Counted from the stretch's first letter, positions 34,422 to 44,785 are shown. The stretch is 64,000 bases of DNA from JASGDC01 sp047606545 (GCA_047606545.1 JASGEI010000016.1:61027-125026), one strand, 5' to 3'. Notes: generated by a model from the letters alone, not told the origin. Translations and numbers: made by a program.

Positions 34422-36413
34422 GTGACAGAAACTGAACACGAATACGGTGCGAGTGACATTACCGTTCTAGAAGGTCTAGAAGCGGTACGCAAGCGCCCAG
34501 GTATGTATATTGGTTCTACTAGTTCACGTGGTCTACACCATTTGATTTGGGAAATTGTCGACAATGCTGTCGATGAGTCACTAGCTGGCTACTGTACTGA
34601 AATTGAAGTAACTTTACTTAAAGATGGTGGGTGTCGAGTTTATGATAATGGTCGTGGTATTCCAGTTGACATGCACCCAGTCGAAAAGAAATCTACTGTC
34701 GAGGTAGTGCTTACTGTATTACATGCTGGTGGTAAATTCGGCGGTGGCGGTTATGCGGTATCTGGCGGTTTGCACGGTGTAGGCTCTTCGGTAGTAAACG
34801 CACTTTCGAAAAAGCTAGATGTTGCAGTTATGCGTCAAGGATTTGTTTGGACTCAAGAATACACTAATGGTGGTAATCCAGTGGCACCATTGCAGAAATG
34901 GGATACCACTGATGAAACTGGAACTATTATTACTTTCTACCCAGATCCTGAAATTTTTGAAACTGTCGATTTTGATTACGAGACGATTCGTTCCCGTTTC
35001 CAGCAGTATGCATTTTTAAATAAAGGTTTGCAGATTACGTTAATCGATGAGCGTAATTCTGATGTTGAAGTTGATTCAGCTGAAAATAACGATGAAACTG
35101 AAAAGTCAAAAAAAGTAGTTTACAAATACGATGAAGGTCTTGTTGATTACGTAAAGTATCTTAATAAAACTAAAAAAGCTGAAGTACTTCACGAAGAAGT
35201 AATTGATATTGAAAAAGAAGATACAGAAAATAAAATTTCACTAGAGTTGGCTATGCAATGGACTACTGCATATTCAGAGTCTGTACATACTTTTGCTAAT
35301 ACTATTAACACTCACGAAGGTGGTACTCACGAAGAAGGTTTCCGTACCGCTTTGACTTCGTTAGTTAACCGCTATGCCCGTGAAAAAGGTATTTTGAAAG
35401 AAAAGCAAGATAACTTAACTGGAGATGATATCCGTGAAGGTTTAACTGCTGTTATTTCTATTAAACTTTCTGAACCACAGTTCGAAGGGCAAACTAAGAC
35501 TAAACTTGGTAATTCAGAAGCTCGTACCTTTGTCCAAAAGACAGTAAATGAAGAGTTCACTGACTGGTTTGATCGCAATCCTAATGAAGCTAGAATCATT
35601 ATCCGCAAAGCCATTTCAGCAGCTGAAGCACGGATCGCAGCTCGTAAAGCTCGGGAAACCACACGTCGTAAAGGCTTGATGGATGGCGGCCTAGGTATGA
35701 CGGGTAAATTAGCTGACTGTTCATCTAAAGTCCCAGCAGATTGTGAAATCTATATCGTAGAGGGTGACTCTGCAGGTGGCTCAGCAAAACAAGGTCGTAA
35801 TCCAAGCACTCAAGCAATTTTGCCACTACGCGGTAAAATTTTGAATGTTGAGCGTGCACGCCTTGATAAAGCACTTTCAAATAAAGAAGTTCAGTCAATG
35901 ATTGCTAGTTTTGGTGTTGGTATTGGAGAAGATTTTGACATTGAAAAATTGCGTTATCACAAGATTGTTTTGATGGCAGATGCAGATGTGGATGGTCAGC
36001 ACATAACGACTTTACTACTTACTTTGATTTTCCGTTACATGCGTCCATTAATTGAAGGCGGTTATGTGTATTTAGCGCAACCACCTCTATACCGTATCAA
36101 ATGGACGAATGCAGATCATGATTATGTTTATACTGATCAAGAGCGCGATGAAAAACTAGAAACTGGTAAGACAGCTGGTAAGCGACTTCCAAAGGAAAAT
36201 GGTATTCAACGTTACAAAGGTCTTGGTGAGATGGATTACCAGGAGCTATGGGACACTACCATGGATCCAGAGCATAGAATTTTAAAGCAAATTACGGTAG
36301 AAGATGCAGCTGTTGCTGATGCCGTATTTAGCGTTTTAATGGGTGATGATGTTGAATCACGTCGTCAATTTATCCAACAGAATGCAAAAGACGTTCGCTT
36401 TTTGGACGTTTAA
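34422..36413 (+). CDS. gyrB: DNA gyrase subunit B
   Basis: A 663-residue GyrB, the ATPase subunit of the supercoiling enzyme. GHKL ATP-binding motifs: PGMYIGSTSSRGLHHL and EIVDNAVDE; QTKTKLGN with the catalytic lysine follows; the TOPRIM acidic residues lie in EGDSAGGSAKQGR and DADVDGQHI. GTG start with an AAGGAG site 9 nt upstream. A 12-bp gap precedes gyrA, forming one operon. Confidence 0.97.
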   Translation: MTETEHEYGASDITVLEGLEAVRKRPGMYIGSTSSRGLHHLIWEIVDNAVDESLAGYCTEIEVTLLKDGGCRVYDNGRGIPVDMHPVEKKSTVEVVLTVLHAGGKFGGGGYAVSGGLHGVGSSVVNALSKKLDVAVMRQGFVWTQEYTNGGNPVAPLQKWDTTDETGTIITFYPDPEIFETVDFDYETIRSRFQQYAFLNKGLQITLIDERNSDVEVDSAENNDETEKSKKVVYKYDEGLVDYVKYLNKTKKAEVLHEEVIDIEKEDTENKISLELAMQWTTAYSESVHTFANTINTHEGGTHEEGFRTALTSLVNRYAREKGILKEKQDNLTGDDIREGLTAVISIKLSEPQFEGQTKTKLGNSEARTFVQKTVNEEFTDWFDRNPNEARIIIRKAISAAEARIAARKARETTRRKGLMDGGLGMTGKLADCSSKVPADCEIYIVEGDSAGGSAKQGRNPSTQAILPLRGKILNVERARLDKALSNKEVQSMIASFGVGIGEDFDIEKLRYHKIVLMADADVDGQHITTLLLTLIFRYMRPLIEGGYVYLAQPPLYRIKWTNADHDYVYTDQERDEKLETGKTAGKRLPKENGIQRYKGLGEMDYQELWDTTMDPEHRILKQITVEDAAVADAVFSVLMGDDVESRRQFIQQNAKDVRFLDV

Positions 36414-36424
36414 AGGAGCAATAG

Positions 36425-39016
36425 GTGAGCGACGAGATTAATAACAATAACGAAGAAATCGAAAACGAAATTACTGAAAGTTTGAAAAGTAATGACCATG
36501 ACAAAGTCATGCAAGTTGATCTTAAACAGGAGATGCAAACTTCATACTTAGACTATGCAATGGCGGTAATTGTCGGTCGTGCTTTGCCAGATGTTCGAGA
36601 TGGTTTAAAGCCAGTACATCGACGAGTGCTTTATGCAATGTATGACGGTGGTTATCGTCCAGATCGCGGTTATAACAAATGTTCTCGTGTCGTCGGTGAT
36701 GTTATGGGTAAGTTTCACCCACATGGTGACAGTGCTATCTATGATGCCCTAGTACGTCTAGTGCAGCCGTGGAATATGCGTTATCCATTAGTAGATGGAC
36801 AAGGTAACTTTGGTTCTGCTGGTAATGATGCAGCCGCAGCTTCTCGTTATACAGAATGTAAAATGGATCAACTCGCAATGGAAATGGTTCGTGAAATTGA
36901 CCAAGAAACTGTTGATTTTCAGCCAAATTATGACGGTAAAGAGCAAGAACCAGCTGTATTACCATCCCGCTTCCCTAACCTATTAGCTAATGGTTCTAGT
37001 GGTATTGCCGTGGGTATGGCTACTAATATTCCGCCACATAATTTACGTGAATTAGCAGCTGGCGTTAACTGGTGTCTTGATAACTCTGATGCTTCTGAAA
37101 AAGAAACTCAAGATGCGTTAATTGAACTCATTCAGGGACCAGACTTCCCAATGGGTGCGACTATTTTAGGTCGTAAAGGTATTAAAGAAACTTACCGTAC
37201 TGGTCGTGGTTCTATTACTATGCGTGCTGTGGTCGAGATTGAAGAAATTCAAGGTCGTACTTGCTTGGTGGTTACGGAACTTCCATATCAGGTTAATCCA
37301 GATAACTTGGCACAGAAGATTGCTGATTTAGTGAAAGACGGAAAAGTCCAAGGTATTGCAGATATTCGTGATGAGTCTTCAGGACGTACGGGACAACGCT
37401 TAGTAATTATTTTAAAGCGAGATGCAGTAGCAAAGGTAGTATTAAATAACTTGTACAAGCATACTCAGCTACAGGATAATTTCTCAGCTAACATGCTTGC
37501 AATTGTAGATGGGGTACCACGCACTCTTAGTATTGATGGTTTTATCCGTAATTGGATTATTCATCAATTAGATGTAATTGTTCGTAGGACTAATTACCGT
37601 TTACGTAAAGCTGAAGAACGTATTCACATTTTGCGTGGTTACTTAAAAGCTTTAGATATGCTTGATGAAGTAATTGCTTTAATTAGAGCTTCTGCTTCAG
37701 CAGATGTAGCTCGAGTAGGTTTGATGGATTTATTAGATATTGATGATATCCAAGCACGTGCGATTCTAGCAATGCAATTACGTCAGCTTGCTGCTTTAGA
37801 GCGTCAGAAGATTATTGATGATCATGATGCTTTACAAAAGGAAATCGAAGGTTACCAAGAAATTTTGGCAAAGCCGGAACTGCAGGCAAAGATTATTAAA
37901 GACGAACTTGGTGAAATTGTTGATAAGTATGGTGATGATCGCCGTACCAAGATTTTGCAAGGTTTTGATAGTGATGTAAGCATGGAAGATTTGATTCCTG
38001 AAGAAGAGATGGTAATAACTATTACACGCAGTGGCTATGTTAAGCGCACTAACAGTAATAACTATCGTTCACAGCATCGTGGGGGTCGTGGCATTAAAGG
38101 GGCACAGCTTAAAGGTGATGACGTGATAGAGCAGTTCTTTGTTACTACTACCCACCATTGGATTTTATTTTTTACAAATCTTGGTCGAGTATACCGTGCC
38201 AAGGCTTATGAAATTGCAGAAGCATCTCGTGATGCAAAAGGTCAGCATGTGGCAAATTTACTTGCATTCCAGCCAGATGAAGAAATTGCTCAAGTTATGG
38301 AACTTAAAGATTATCAGCAGGCTCCATATTTAGTACTTACTACAAAACGTGGTTTAGTTAAGAAAACTAAGCTAGAAGAATATGATTCCCCACGTACAGG
38401 TGGTGTTATTGCTATTAATATTCGTGAAGGTGACGAATTAATCAGTGCTAACCTAACTACCGCTGAAGACGATATGATCCTAGTATCTCGTAAGGGGCAA
38501 TCAATTCGTTTTACTGCAGATGACACGGCATTACGTCCAATGGGTCGTGCTACTAGCGGTGTAACTGGTATGAAGTTCCGTGAAGGTGATGAGTTACTTG
38601 CTGCTGATGTAATTACAAAAGACTCTTTTGTATTTGTAGTTACTGAAGGTGGTTATGCAAAGCGGACTCCTGAGGACCAGTACAGAGTGCAAAATCGTGG
38701 CGGTATTGGTATTAAGGTTGCCAAACTAGATGATAAACGTGGTGATCTTGTGGGTATGCTAATGACTCAAGAAGATGATGAAGTCCTTGTGGTGATGGAG
38801 GCTGGTAAAGTGGTGCGTTCTACAGTTTCAGAAGTACCAGCTAAAGGTCGTGACACAATGGGTGTAGTATTTGCACGTATGGACAATAAAGATAAAATTA
38901 TTGCTATTGCTCGAAATACAGAACGTAATTTAACTGAAGATAATCAAACTTCATCATCAGATACTGAAAAAAGTGATGAAAATAAGGTAATCTTGAATTC
39001 GAACAGTGTTTCTTAA
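36425..39016 (+). CDS. gyrA: DNA gyrase subunit A
   Basis: A 863-residue GyrA. The catalytic tyrosine is Y142 in AAASRYTECKM. The quinolone-resistance region HPHGDSAIYDA keeps S103 and D107 (positions 83 and 87 in the E. coli scheme), so no classical resistance change is visible. The C-terminal beta-pinwheel has the GyrA-box-like RSQHRGGRGIKGAQ. Followed by DUF3566, as in most actinobacteria. Confidence 0.97.
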   Translation: MSDEINNNNEEIENEITESLKSNDHDKVMQVDLKQEMQTSYLDYAMAVIVGRALPDVRDGLKPVHRRVLYAMYDGGYRPDRGYNKCSRVVGDVMGKFHPHGDSAIYDALVRLVQPWNMRYPLVDGQGNFGSAGNDAAAASRYTECKMDQLAMEMVREIDQETVDFQPNYDGKEQEPAVLPSRFPNLLANGSSGIAVGMATNIPPHNLRELAAGVNWCLDNSDASEKETQDALIELIQGPDFPMGATILGRKGIKETYRTGRGSITMRAVVEIEEIQGRTCLVVTELPYQVNPDNLAQKIADLVKDGKVQGIADIRDESSGRTGQRLVIILKRDAVAKVVLNNLYKHTQLQDNFSANMLAIVDGVPRTLSIDGFIRNWIIHQLDVIVRRTNYRLRKAEERIHILRGYLKALDMLDEVIALIRASASADVARVGLMDLLDIDDIQARAILAMQLRQLAALERQKIIDDHDALQKEIEGYQEILAKPELQAKIIKDELGEIVDKYGDDRRTKILQGFDSDVSMEDLIPEEEMVITITRSGYVKRTNSNNYRSQHRGGRGIKGAQLKGDDVIEQFFVTTTHHWILFFTNLGRVYRAKAYEIAEASRDAKGQHVANLLAFQPDEEIAQVMELKDYQQAPYLVLTTKRGLVKKTKLEEYDSPRTGGVIAINIREGDELISANLTTAEDDMILVSRKGQSIRFTADDTALRPMGRATSGVTGMKFREGDELLAADVITKDSFVFVVTEGGYAKRTPEDQYRVQNRGGIGIKVAKLDDKRGDLVGMLMTQEDDEVLVVMEAGKVVRSTVSEVPAKGRDTMGVVFARMDNKDKIIAIARNTERNLTEDNQTSSSDTEKSDENKVILNSNSVS

Positions 39017-39039
39017 AAAGATGAAACGAAGGGAAAAAA

Positions 39040-39525
39040 GTGTCTACACCTGCTAAAACTACTGCAACCAAGGTTTCTCCTGCGGCACGTAAGGCTACTA
39101 CAGCTAAAAATACTTCAGGTGCACCAAAGGCTAGTTCTGCACCAAAAGCTACTAAGTTTGAAAAAGTACGCCGAGCCCGTTTAACACTTTCAAGTGTAAA
39201 TATCGGTTCAGTAGTAAAAGTGGCCTTGTTACTTTCAGTAGCAATGCTAGTTATGTTCGTTGTAGCTAGTATTATCCTTATTCTTTTAATGAATATCACT
39301 GGTATTATGGGGCAGATTGATGACTTCATGAAGGAAGTAGCAGGTCAAAATACTAACTTTAATGCTAAAGACGTATTCTCCATTGGGCATGTTGTAGCTA
39401 TTTCGGCATTAGTGGGTGTAGCTAACGTGTTCTTCATGACAGCAATTTCTGCGCTATTAGCCTTTGTCTATAACATTACGGCCACAATGGTCGGTGGTGT
39501 TGGTATTACTTTGACAGATGATTAA
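39040..39525 (+). CDS. DUF3566 transmembrane protein
   Basis: A 161-residue protein with a low-complexity basic N-terminus (Ala/Thr/Lys) and two transmembrane helices (about 65-95 and 125-150) of the DUF3566 family. Found directly after gyrA in actinobacteria; function unknown. GTG start after a GAAGGG site. Confidence 0.92.
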   Translation: MSTPAKTTATKVSPAARKATTAKNTSGAPKASSAPKATKFEKVRRARLTLSSVNIGSVVKVALLLSVAMLVMFVVASIILILLMNITGIMGQIDDFMKEVAGQNTNFNAKDVFSIGHVVAISALVGVANVFFMTAISALLAFVYNITATMVGGVGITLTDD

Positions 39526-39582
39526 AAAGGATTTTTAATTTCTCAAGAAATGAGTTATTATAAATAAGGAACTTTTCCTTGC

Positions 39583-39656
39583 GCGCCTATAGCTCAGGCG
39601 GTTAGAGCGCTTCACTGATAATGAAGAGGTCCCAAGTTCAAGTCTTGGTAGGCGCA
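39583..39656 (+). tRNA. tRNA-Ile (GAT)
   Basis: Acceptor stem GCGCCTA/TAGGCGC, D-arm GCTC/GAGC, anticodon loop with GAT in CTGATAA, T-loop TTCAAGT. No CCA encoded. 74 nt. Confidence 0.97.
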
Positions 39657-39668
39657 CTATCAATTAGA

Positions 39669-39698
39669 TGCTGGAGGCAAATAGTCTCCAGCATTTTT
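39669..39698 (+). terminator. Terminator after tRNA-Ile
   Basis: TGCTGGAG/CTCCAGCA stem with a T tract, 12 bp downstream of the tRNA. Confidence 0.85.
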
Positions 39699-39712
39699 AA
39701 TTATAAGGAATA

Positions 39713-40984
39713 GTGCCAGTGATATACGGGGGTATCTTGTCTGGATTTTTAAGTAATTCTAAAGTAATTATTAGGAAAATTGTTAATTTTGCACTTCCTC
39801 AACTCCTAAATAATGTTTTTGCTTTAGTTGCTGTTATGGTTTTCACAAGGAACTATGGTGGAAATGCTTTCTTAGGTTATGGATTAGGTTACACCTACGG
39901 ATTTATTATTGCCAGTATTGCTTCTTGGGGCTGGGGACTAGTTGGTGCTGCTTCAGTTGCTCCAGCAACTGAAAAACGCCGCTTTGAGTATTTATTGTGT
40001 TTTTATAAGTCCACGGCAGTATTAGTATTATCTTTATTGCCATTTTTTGTAATAGTACTGTGGCTTACCTGTACACCTGATGAACGTGGTATTGCATTGC
40101 TTTCATTTTTTGCGACAGTTATTGCAACGTTTGTGCCAAAGTGGTGGTTCTATGCAGCAGATTTACCTAATTATTTAATGTATTACCTAGTAATTCCTAA
40201 AGCACTTGCAAATTTAATTAGTGCATTATGGATTCAGTTTGGTAATGGTCCAGCAGTTTCATTCCCTGGATTATTACTTTTATTCACTTTTGGTGGTTTT
40301 TTACTTTTTACAATTAAATATAAAATATGGACTTACAATAGTGAGCTAAAGCCAATGGAAACTATTAAACGTCAATTCCCTGCCTTTATTAATTCCGTTG
40401 GCTATACCTTAAATAATAAAGTTCTTTTACCAATAGTTACTGTTATTAGTACTACAGCAGCAGTTGCATTTAACTTAGGCAATCAACTTTATGGATATTG
40501 GACAATTCCAGCTACCATCATGGTTTCTGCTTTTCAAAATTATGTTAACCGAGAAGGAAAAAAGAGTTTAGAATCTTCACTGAAATTCACTACAGTATGG
40601 TTTGCTGGTACTGGTTTAATCTTAGGCATAATCTTATGGTTGCTTGGTCCGTGGGTTAGTAAAGTAGCTTTTGGTGGCACCTACGGTAATAGCAGTTTAA
40701 GCTATTTAATTATCGGTATTACTTTCTTATGCTATTCATTAAATTCAGCATTTGTAGCTTTATATTTGGCACCATTAGGATTTACTAATATCACCTCAAA
40801 AATTACAATATTATCGTTATTCACAGGCTTATTAACGATTTATCCATTAGTTAAATTATTTGGCACTAATGGGGCTTATATGGCGTTTTGTATTACTGAA
40901 ACTGTAATTACATTAGGTGCAATTATTGTAATATATCAGCACAGAAGACGTGGTTTAGAATCAGGAATTAAGCATTTAAGTTGA
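39713..40984 (+). CDS. Wzx-like oligosaccharide flippase
   Basis: A 423-residue polytopic protein (about 12 hydrophobic segments) of the MVF/PST (Wzx, RfbX) superfamily, which moves undecaprenyl-linked glycan units across the membrane. The N-terminus KIVNFALPQLLNNVFALVAV and charged loops are typical. GTG start with AAGGAA upstream. It opens a polysaccharide region that interrupts the common gyrA-to-cyclophilin synteny, and is bracketed by tRNA-Ile and a decayed tRNA-Ile-like sequence. Confidence 0.8.
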   Translation: MPVIYGGILSGFLSNSKVIIRKIVNFALPQLLNNVFALVAVMVFTRNYGGNAFLGYGLGYTYGFIIASIASWGWGLVGAASVAPATEKRRFEYLLCFYKSTAVLVLSLLPFFVIVLWLTCTPDERGIALLSFFATVIATFVPKWWFYAADLPNYLMYYLVIPKALANLISALWIQFGNGPAVSFPGLLLLFTFGGFLLFTIKYKIWTYNSELKPMETIKRQFPAFINSVGYTLNNKVLLPIVTVISTTAAVAFNLGNQLYGYWTIPATIMVSAFQNYVNREGKKSLESSLKFTTVWFAGTGLILGIILWLLGPWVSKVAFGGTYGNSSLSYLIIGITFLCYSLNSAFVALYLAPLGFTNITSKITILSLFTGLLTIYPLVKLFGTNGAYMAFCITETVITLGAIIVIYQHRRRGLESGIKHLS

Positions 40985-41079
40985 TACGACTTAAATGTTA
41001 TAAATACTATATTCTTATGATGTCAGCAAATGGTGTTTAAATAATTCTCTTTTTAATTAAGAATTTATGAAATATGTGT

Positions 41080-41154
41080 GTGCCTATATGCTATATGGTT
41101 AGCACGTTATCACTGATAATAAAGAAATTCTAAGTTCAAGTCTTGGTAGATGCA
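41080..41154 (+). pseudogene. Decayed tRNA-Ile copy
   Basis: Sequence homologous to the tRNA-Ile at 39583-39656: the anticodon-loop stretch CACTGATAAT (41111-41120) and an 18-bp T-arm/acceptor block (41132-41149) are identical, but the acceptor stem no longer pairs (GTGCCTA against TAGATGC) and D-arm bases are changed. No gene is evident elsewhere between 40985 and 41230. Confidence 0.8.
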
Positions 41155-41230
41155 CGATTTGCATAAAAATTATATTAGTTAGGTATATGCTAGAATAGCA
41201 TTTTTGAAGCATACTTTTAGGATAAAATAC

Positions 41231-42379
41231 ATGGGATATAATAGGGCTACTTCTAGAAAAATAGTGCTTATCCGTTCAAATAATATTTATGCAGATTCAA
41301 GGGTAGAGAAAGAAATAAAATCCTTAGTTTCTGCTGGTTATGAAGTTGAAATTATTGGTTGGAGCAGAGATAACGATAAGCTATTAAGTCCTGAAACCTA
41401 TTTAACTTATAATAATAAAAAAATTAAAGTGCATTTTGCACAAATACCTGCTCCTATGGGTGGAGGTAAAAAGAATTTAATTGCATTGGCTAAATTTCAA
41501 AAATATATTTATTCAAAATTGGAAAAAATTTCCGATATTGATGCAATTCATGCTTGTGACTTTAACACGGGTTTTGCAGCTTTCTTATATAGTAAAAAGA
41601 ATAAAATTCCATTAGTTTATGATATCTTCGATTACTACACAGAAGCTTATCCAGTTCCTTCAATCTTGATTCCTGTTATCAAGACCATGGAGAATACTAT
41701 TATCAATAACGCCAATACAGTTATTCTAGTTAAAGAAAACCGTTTGGAACAGATTAAAGGTACTAAACCCAAAAAAGTTGAAATTATTCATAATTCTCCT
41801 GAAGGAGTTGCTATTGGCAATAGTAAAACAACCTTAGACCCTAACTGTATTAATTTCGTCTTTATCGGTGCACTTAACGAACATAGATTTATTGAAGAAA
41901 TACTTGATTTAGTTTCTCATACGCCGGAATGGCGCATAGTGTTTGGTGGTGACGGAAATCTTGTAAAAAAAATTAAGCACTATGAATCTAGACATAGTAA
42001 TGTCGAATATATAGGCACAATGCCATATGTTGAGGTATTAGAAAGAGAAAAAAACGCAGATATCATGTTTGCTATGTATGATCCACAGATACCTAACCAT
42101 AAATATTCAGCGCCAAATAAGTTTTATGAGGCACTAATGTTAGGCAAACCTATTATTGTTGCTAATGATACCGGTATTGATCAAGATGTTATAAAAAATA
42201 GTGCTGGAATAACGTCAGACTATAATACAGAAAGTTTTAAAGAAGCAGTTAATAACATGTTTGATATTGATTTAGTAGAGCTCAGTAAACATTCGAATAA
42301 AGTTTTTAATGAAAAATATTCTTGGACTATTATGGAAAAAAAACTTTTATCTATTTATAACGATATTTTTAAAGACTAG
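41231..42379 (+). CDS. Glycosyltransferase, GT4-like
   Basis: About 382 residues with the two-domain GT-B pattern: N-terminal ADSRVEKEIKSLVSAGYEV, a GGDG substrate loop (IVFGGDGNLVKKIK) and the C-terminal E-x7-E region PNKFYEALMLGKPIIVAN. Transfers a sugar in surface-glycan assembly. The ATG at 41231 has AGGAT upstream; a TTG nine codons earlier is possible. 19 bp before wecB; probably one operon. Confidence 0.85.
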   Translation: MGYNRATSRKIVLIRSNNIYADSRVEKEIKSLVSAGYEVEIIGWSRDNDKLLSPETYLTYNNKKIKVHFAQIPAPMGGGKKNLIALAKFQKYIYSKLEKISDIDAIHACDFNTGFAAFLYSKKNKIPLVYDIFDYYTEAYPVPSILIPVIKTMENTIINNANTVILVKENRLEQIKGTKPKKVEIIHNSPEGVAIGNSKTTLDPNCINFVFIGALNEHRFIEEILDLVSHTPEWRIVFGGDGNLVKKIKHYESRHSNVEYIGTMPYVEVLEREKNADIMFAMYDPQIPNHKYSAPNKFYEALMLGKPIIVANDTGIDQDVIKNSAGITSDYNTESFKEAVNNMFDIDLVELSKHSNKVFNEKYSWTIMEKKLLSIYNDIFKD

Positions 42380-42398
42380 AATTTACTAAGGGAAAATA

Positions 42399-43505
42399 AT
42401 GAAAAAAATATGTTTAATTTATGGAACTAGGCCTGAAGCAATTAAATTTGCGCCACTTATTGAAGAATTAAAAAATAATAGTGATATAGAATTTACAGTT
42501 GTTAATACGGGGCAGCATAAGTCTATGGTGGATCAAGTTCATGAATTTTTTGGCATAACACCAGATATTAATCTAGATATTTTTTATCCTGGGCAATCTA
42601 TTGCAGATATTTTTTCTAGGACGGTTAAAAAATTACAACAATATTTTTTTTCCTCATCAAAATTTTCCGCAGTAGTAGTTCAAGGAGATACTACCACTTC
42701 GATTTCTGCGGGTTTAACAGCTTTTTATAATAAAATTCCTGTTGTTCATATGGAAGCAGGTCTTAGAAGTAATAATTTATGGTCACCTTTTCCAGAAGAA
42801 GCTAATCGTAAAATGCTAAGTCATATTACTTCATTGCATTTAGCCCCAACAAAAGAAAGTAAGAAAAACTTACTTAAAGAGAATATTGACGATAAAGCTA
42901 TTACTATTACTGGTAATACAGTTATTGATGCAGCTAGGACAGTAAGTGAGCGTAGTAATGTAAAAATACCATTTCAAGATAAGTTGAAAGGTAAGAAACT
43001 AATTCTAGTTACTACACACAGGCGTGAGAATTTAGGTAAAAACCTCAAAAATATTGTTTCGGCTCTTAAAATTTTAGCGGAAAAGCATGAAGACGTTATT
43101 TTTGTAATTCCAATGCATAAAAACCCTGAAGTTCGTGAACCTTATAATAAATCTCTTAAGAATTTAAATAATGTGATTTTATGTGAGCCGGTTGATTACA
43201 TTACTTTTATCTCGTTAATTAAACAAGCGAAATTAATCCTTTCTGATTCAGGTGGTGTACAAGAAGAAGCTCCATACTTTAACGTACCTGTTTTAGTGCT
43301 TAGAGAAAATACAGAGCGTCCAGAAGCTGTAGAAATGGGCACTGCAAAGTTAATTGGGAGTGATACAAATAAGATTATTAAATATGTTGATAAACTTTTG
43401 ATAGATAATAAAGCTTATGAGAATATGTCAAGTGCAGTTAATCCATATGGAGATGGTTATGCAGCTAAAAAAACAGTAGCAGCAATTAGGGATATGCTTA
43501 ATTGA
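42399..43505 (+). CDS. wecB: UDP-N-acetylglucosamine 2-epimerase (non-hydrolysing)
   Basis: A 368-residue enzyme. N-terminal GTRPEAIKFAPLIEEL, the allosteric/catalytic HMEAGLRSNN region near residue 115, TTHRRENLG near residue 205 and SDSGGVQEEAPYFNVPVLVLRENTERPE near residue 285 are all classic. It makes UDP-ManNAc, a precursor for wall polysaccharides. No ManNAc dehydrogenase (WecC) is in view. Confidence 0.95.
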   Translation: MKKICLIYGTRPEAIKFAPLIEELKNNSDIEFTVVNTGQHKSMVDQVHEFFGITPDINLDIFYPGQSIADIFSRTVKKLQQYFFSSSKFSAVVVQGDTTTSISAGLTAFYNKIPVVHMEAGLRSNNLWSPFPEEANRKMLSHITSLHLAPTKESKKNLLKENIDDKAITITGNTVIDAARTVSERSNVKIPFQDKLKGKKLILVTTHRRENLGKNLKNIVSALKILAEKHEDVIFVIPMHKNPEVREPYNKSLKNLNNVILCEPVDYITFISLIKQAKLILSDSGGVQEEAPYFNVPVLVLRENTERPEAVEMGTAKLIGSDTNKIIKYVDKLLIDNKAYENMSSAVNPYGDGYAAKKTVAAIRDMLN

Positions 43506-43546
43506 TATATTAAAAGTTAAGAATTACTACGTGAAAGTGAAATCTT

Positions 43547-44776
43547 TTGGCAAAAGGCAAGTTAATAGAAAAACAAATTAAAGTTTTACCTGTTGTAGGT
43601 ATTTTAATAGTTTCTGTAGTTATTTTGGGCTTTATTTTAACTTATTTCAACCGTCAAATTTATGGTTCTCAGTATTTCAATGACGAAAATAAGATTATTG
43701 ATTATATGCAAAGTGAAAGTACACTGAATCAGTTTACTTTCTTTGGCGGAATTGGTGCGAATAAAGATCCAAATAGTGGGTCGTTCTTATTTGCTGCTTG
43801 GTTTTATTCACATTTGGGCTTACCGGATAACCCAAGGATTGTTTCGGTACTAACTTATTTGTTATTTGTGCTTTTTTTATTTTTAATATATCCATATCAA
43901 AAGCTAGTGAAAGCACCTGTAAGCGTATTAGTATTTTTTTGCTTTTTAATTTTCTTCTCAACTTTTTATATCAATATGTACACAAAGGAAGCCTTTGTAA
44001 CAGTATTAATCTTTTTATTTTGCATGATGATTAAAATTCCTGGAGGCGAAGTTACTTGGATTGCAATAGCTTTACTTTACGCCACAGGTGTTAGGCAGTA
44101 TTGGTTTTTCGTAATTACTGTCTATATTTTAGTTCGAGCTTTAACTATTTTATTCATTAAGGTTAAAAAACTTAATTCCTTGTTTACATTACTTTTACTA
44201 GCACTACTAATTTCATTTGTGATATTTTACGTAGTTTTTCCCCATGTACAAGAAGGTCAAAGCTTAGTTGTCGGTAACCGAATAAAAGTAAATGATAATA
44301 GGGATACTACAAGTGTCGGATCTATAATTGTTGATCATAATACTGGATCAGACTTTCTAGTGCAGTTATACAACTACTTATATATGTTTGTAACTTTCGT
44401 ATTTCCGATAACCTTATTACTTCGCGGTAGTGCTTCATATTTACTATATTTCTTTATTTTTGCTGGAGTTTGGAGCTTCGTATTCATAAACTATAACTTT
44501 GTTTTTAAAAAGATTAAGCTTGGCTATAATAGTAAAAATTTAAGATTAGCAGCAAAATGTTTTGCATTGGTTTATTCATATTTACTAGTCCAAATTACTT
44601 TCGAACCTGACTATGGATCTTATATTAGGCATTTACTTTCTATACTATTAGCGGCATTTTTTGCTTTAAAGCTTATTCAGGATGATCGTAAGAAAAATGC
44701 ATTAACTAATAGACGTAGAAGGGTCATTAAGGAAATTAGGATTATTAGGCAGCCTACATCTGAAGTACATACTTAA
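43547..44776 (+). CDS. Polytopic membrane protein, candidate Wzy-like polymerase
   Basis: A 409-residue protein with 9-10 hydrophobic segments, an extracytoplasmic loop after the first helix (about residues 35-75), a second large loop (about 230-270) and a basic C-terminal tail. These features, and position next to a flippase, GT and WecB, fit a Wzy-type polysaccharide polymerase; sequence similarity alone does not prove it. TTG start. No other family recognised. Confidence 0.5.
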   Translation: MAKGKLIEKQIKVLPVVGILIVSVVILGFILTYFNRQIYGSQYFNDENKIIDYMQSESTLNQFTFFGGIGANKDPNSGSFLFAAWFYSHLGLPDNPRIVSVLTYLLFVLFLFLIYPYQKLVKAPVSVLVFFCFLIFFSTFYINMYTKEAFVTVLIFLFCMMIKIPGGEVTWIAIALLYATGVRQYWFFVITVYILVRALTILFIKVKKLNSLFTLLLLALLISFVIFYVVFPHVQEGQSLVVGNRIKVNDNRDTTSVGSIIVDHNTGSDFLVQLYNYLYMFVTFVFPITLLLRGSASYLLYFFIFAGVWSFVFINYNFVFKKIKLGYNSKNLRLAAKCFALVYSYLLVQITFEPDYGSYIRHLLSILLAAFFALKLIQDDRKKNALTNRRRRVIKEIRIIRQPTSEVHT

Positions 44777-44785
44777 TTAATTTAG

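Noticed and set aside
36731..36745. Possible quinolone-resistance change in gyrA.
   Set aside because: The key residues Ser103 and Asp107 are the susceptible type, so there is nothing to report.
40904..40917. TGTAATTACATTAG in the flippase gene resembles part of the origin-associated motif.
   Set aside because: It lies in coding sequence (Thr-Val-Ile-Thr-Leu), has no DnaA boxes nearby and lacks the full inverted repeat; likely chance in AT-rich DNA.
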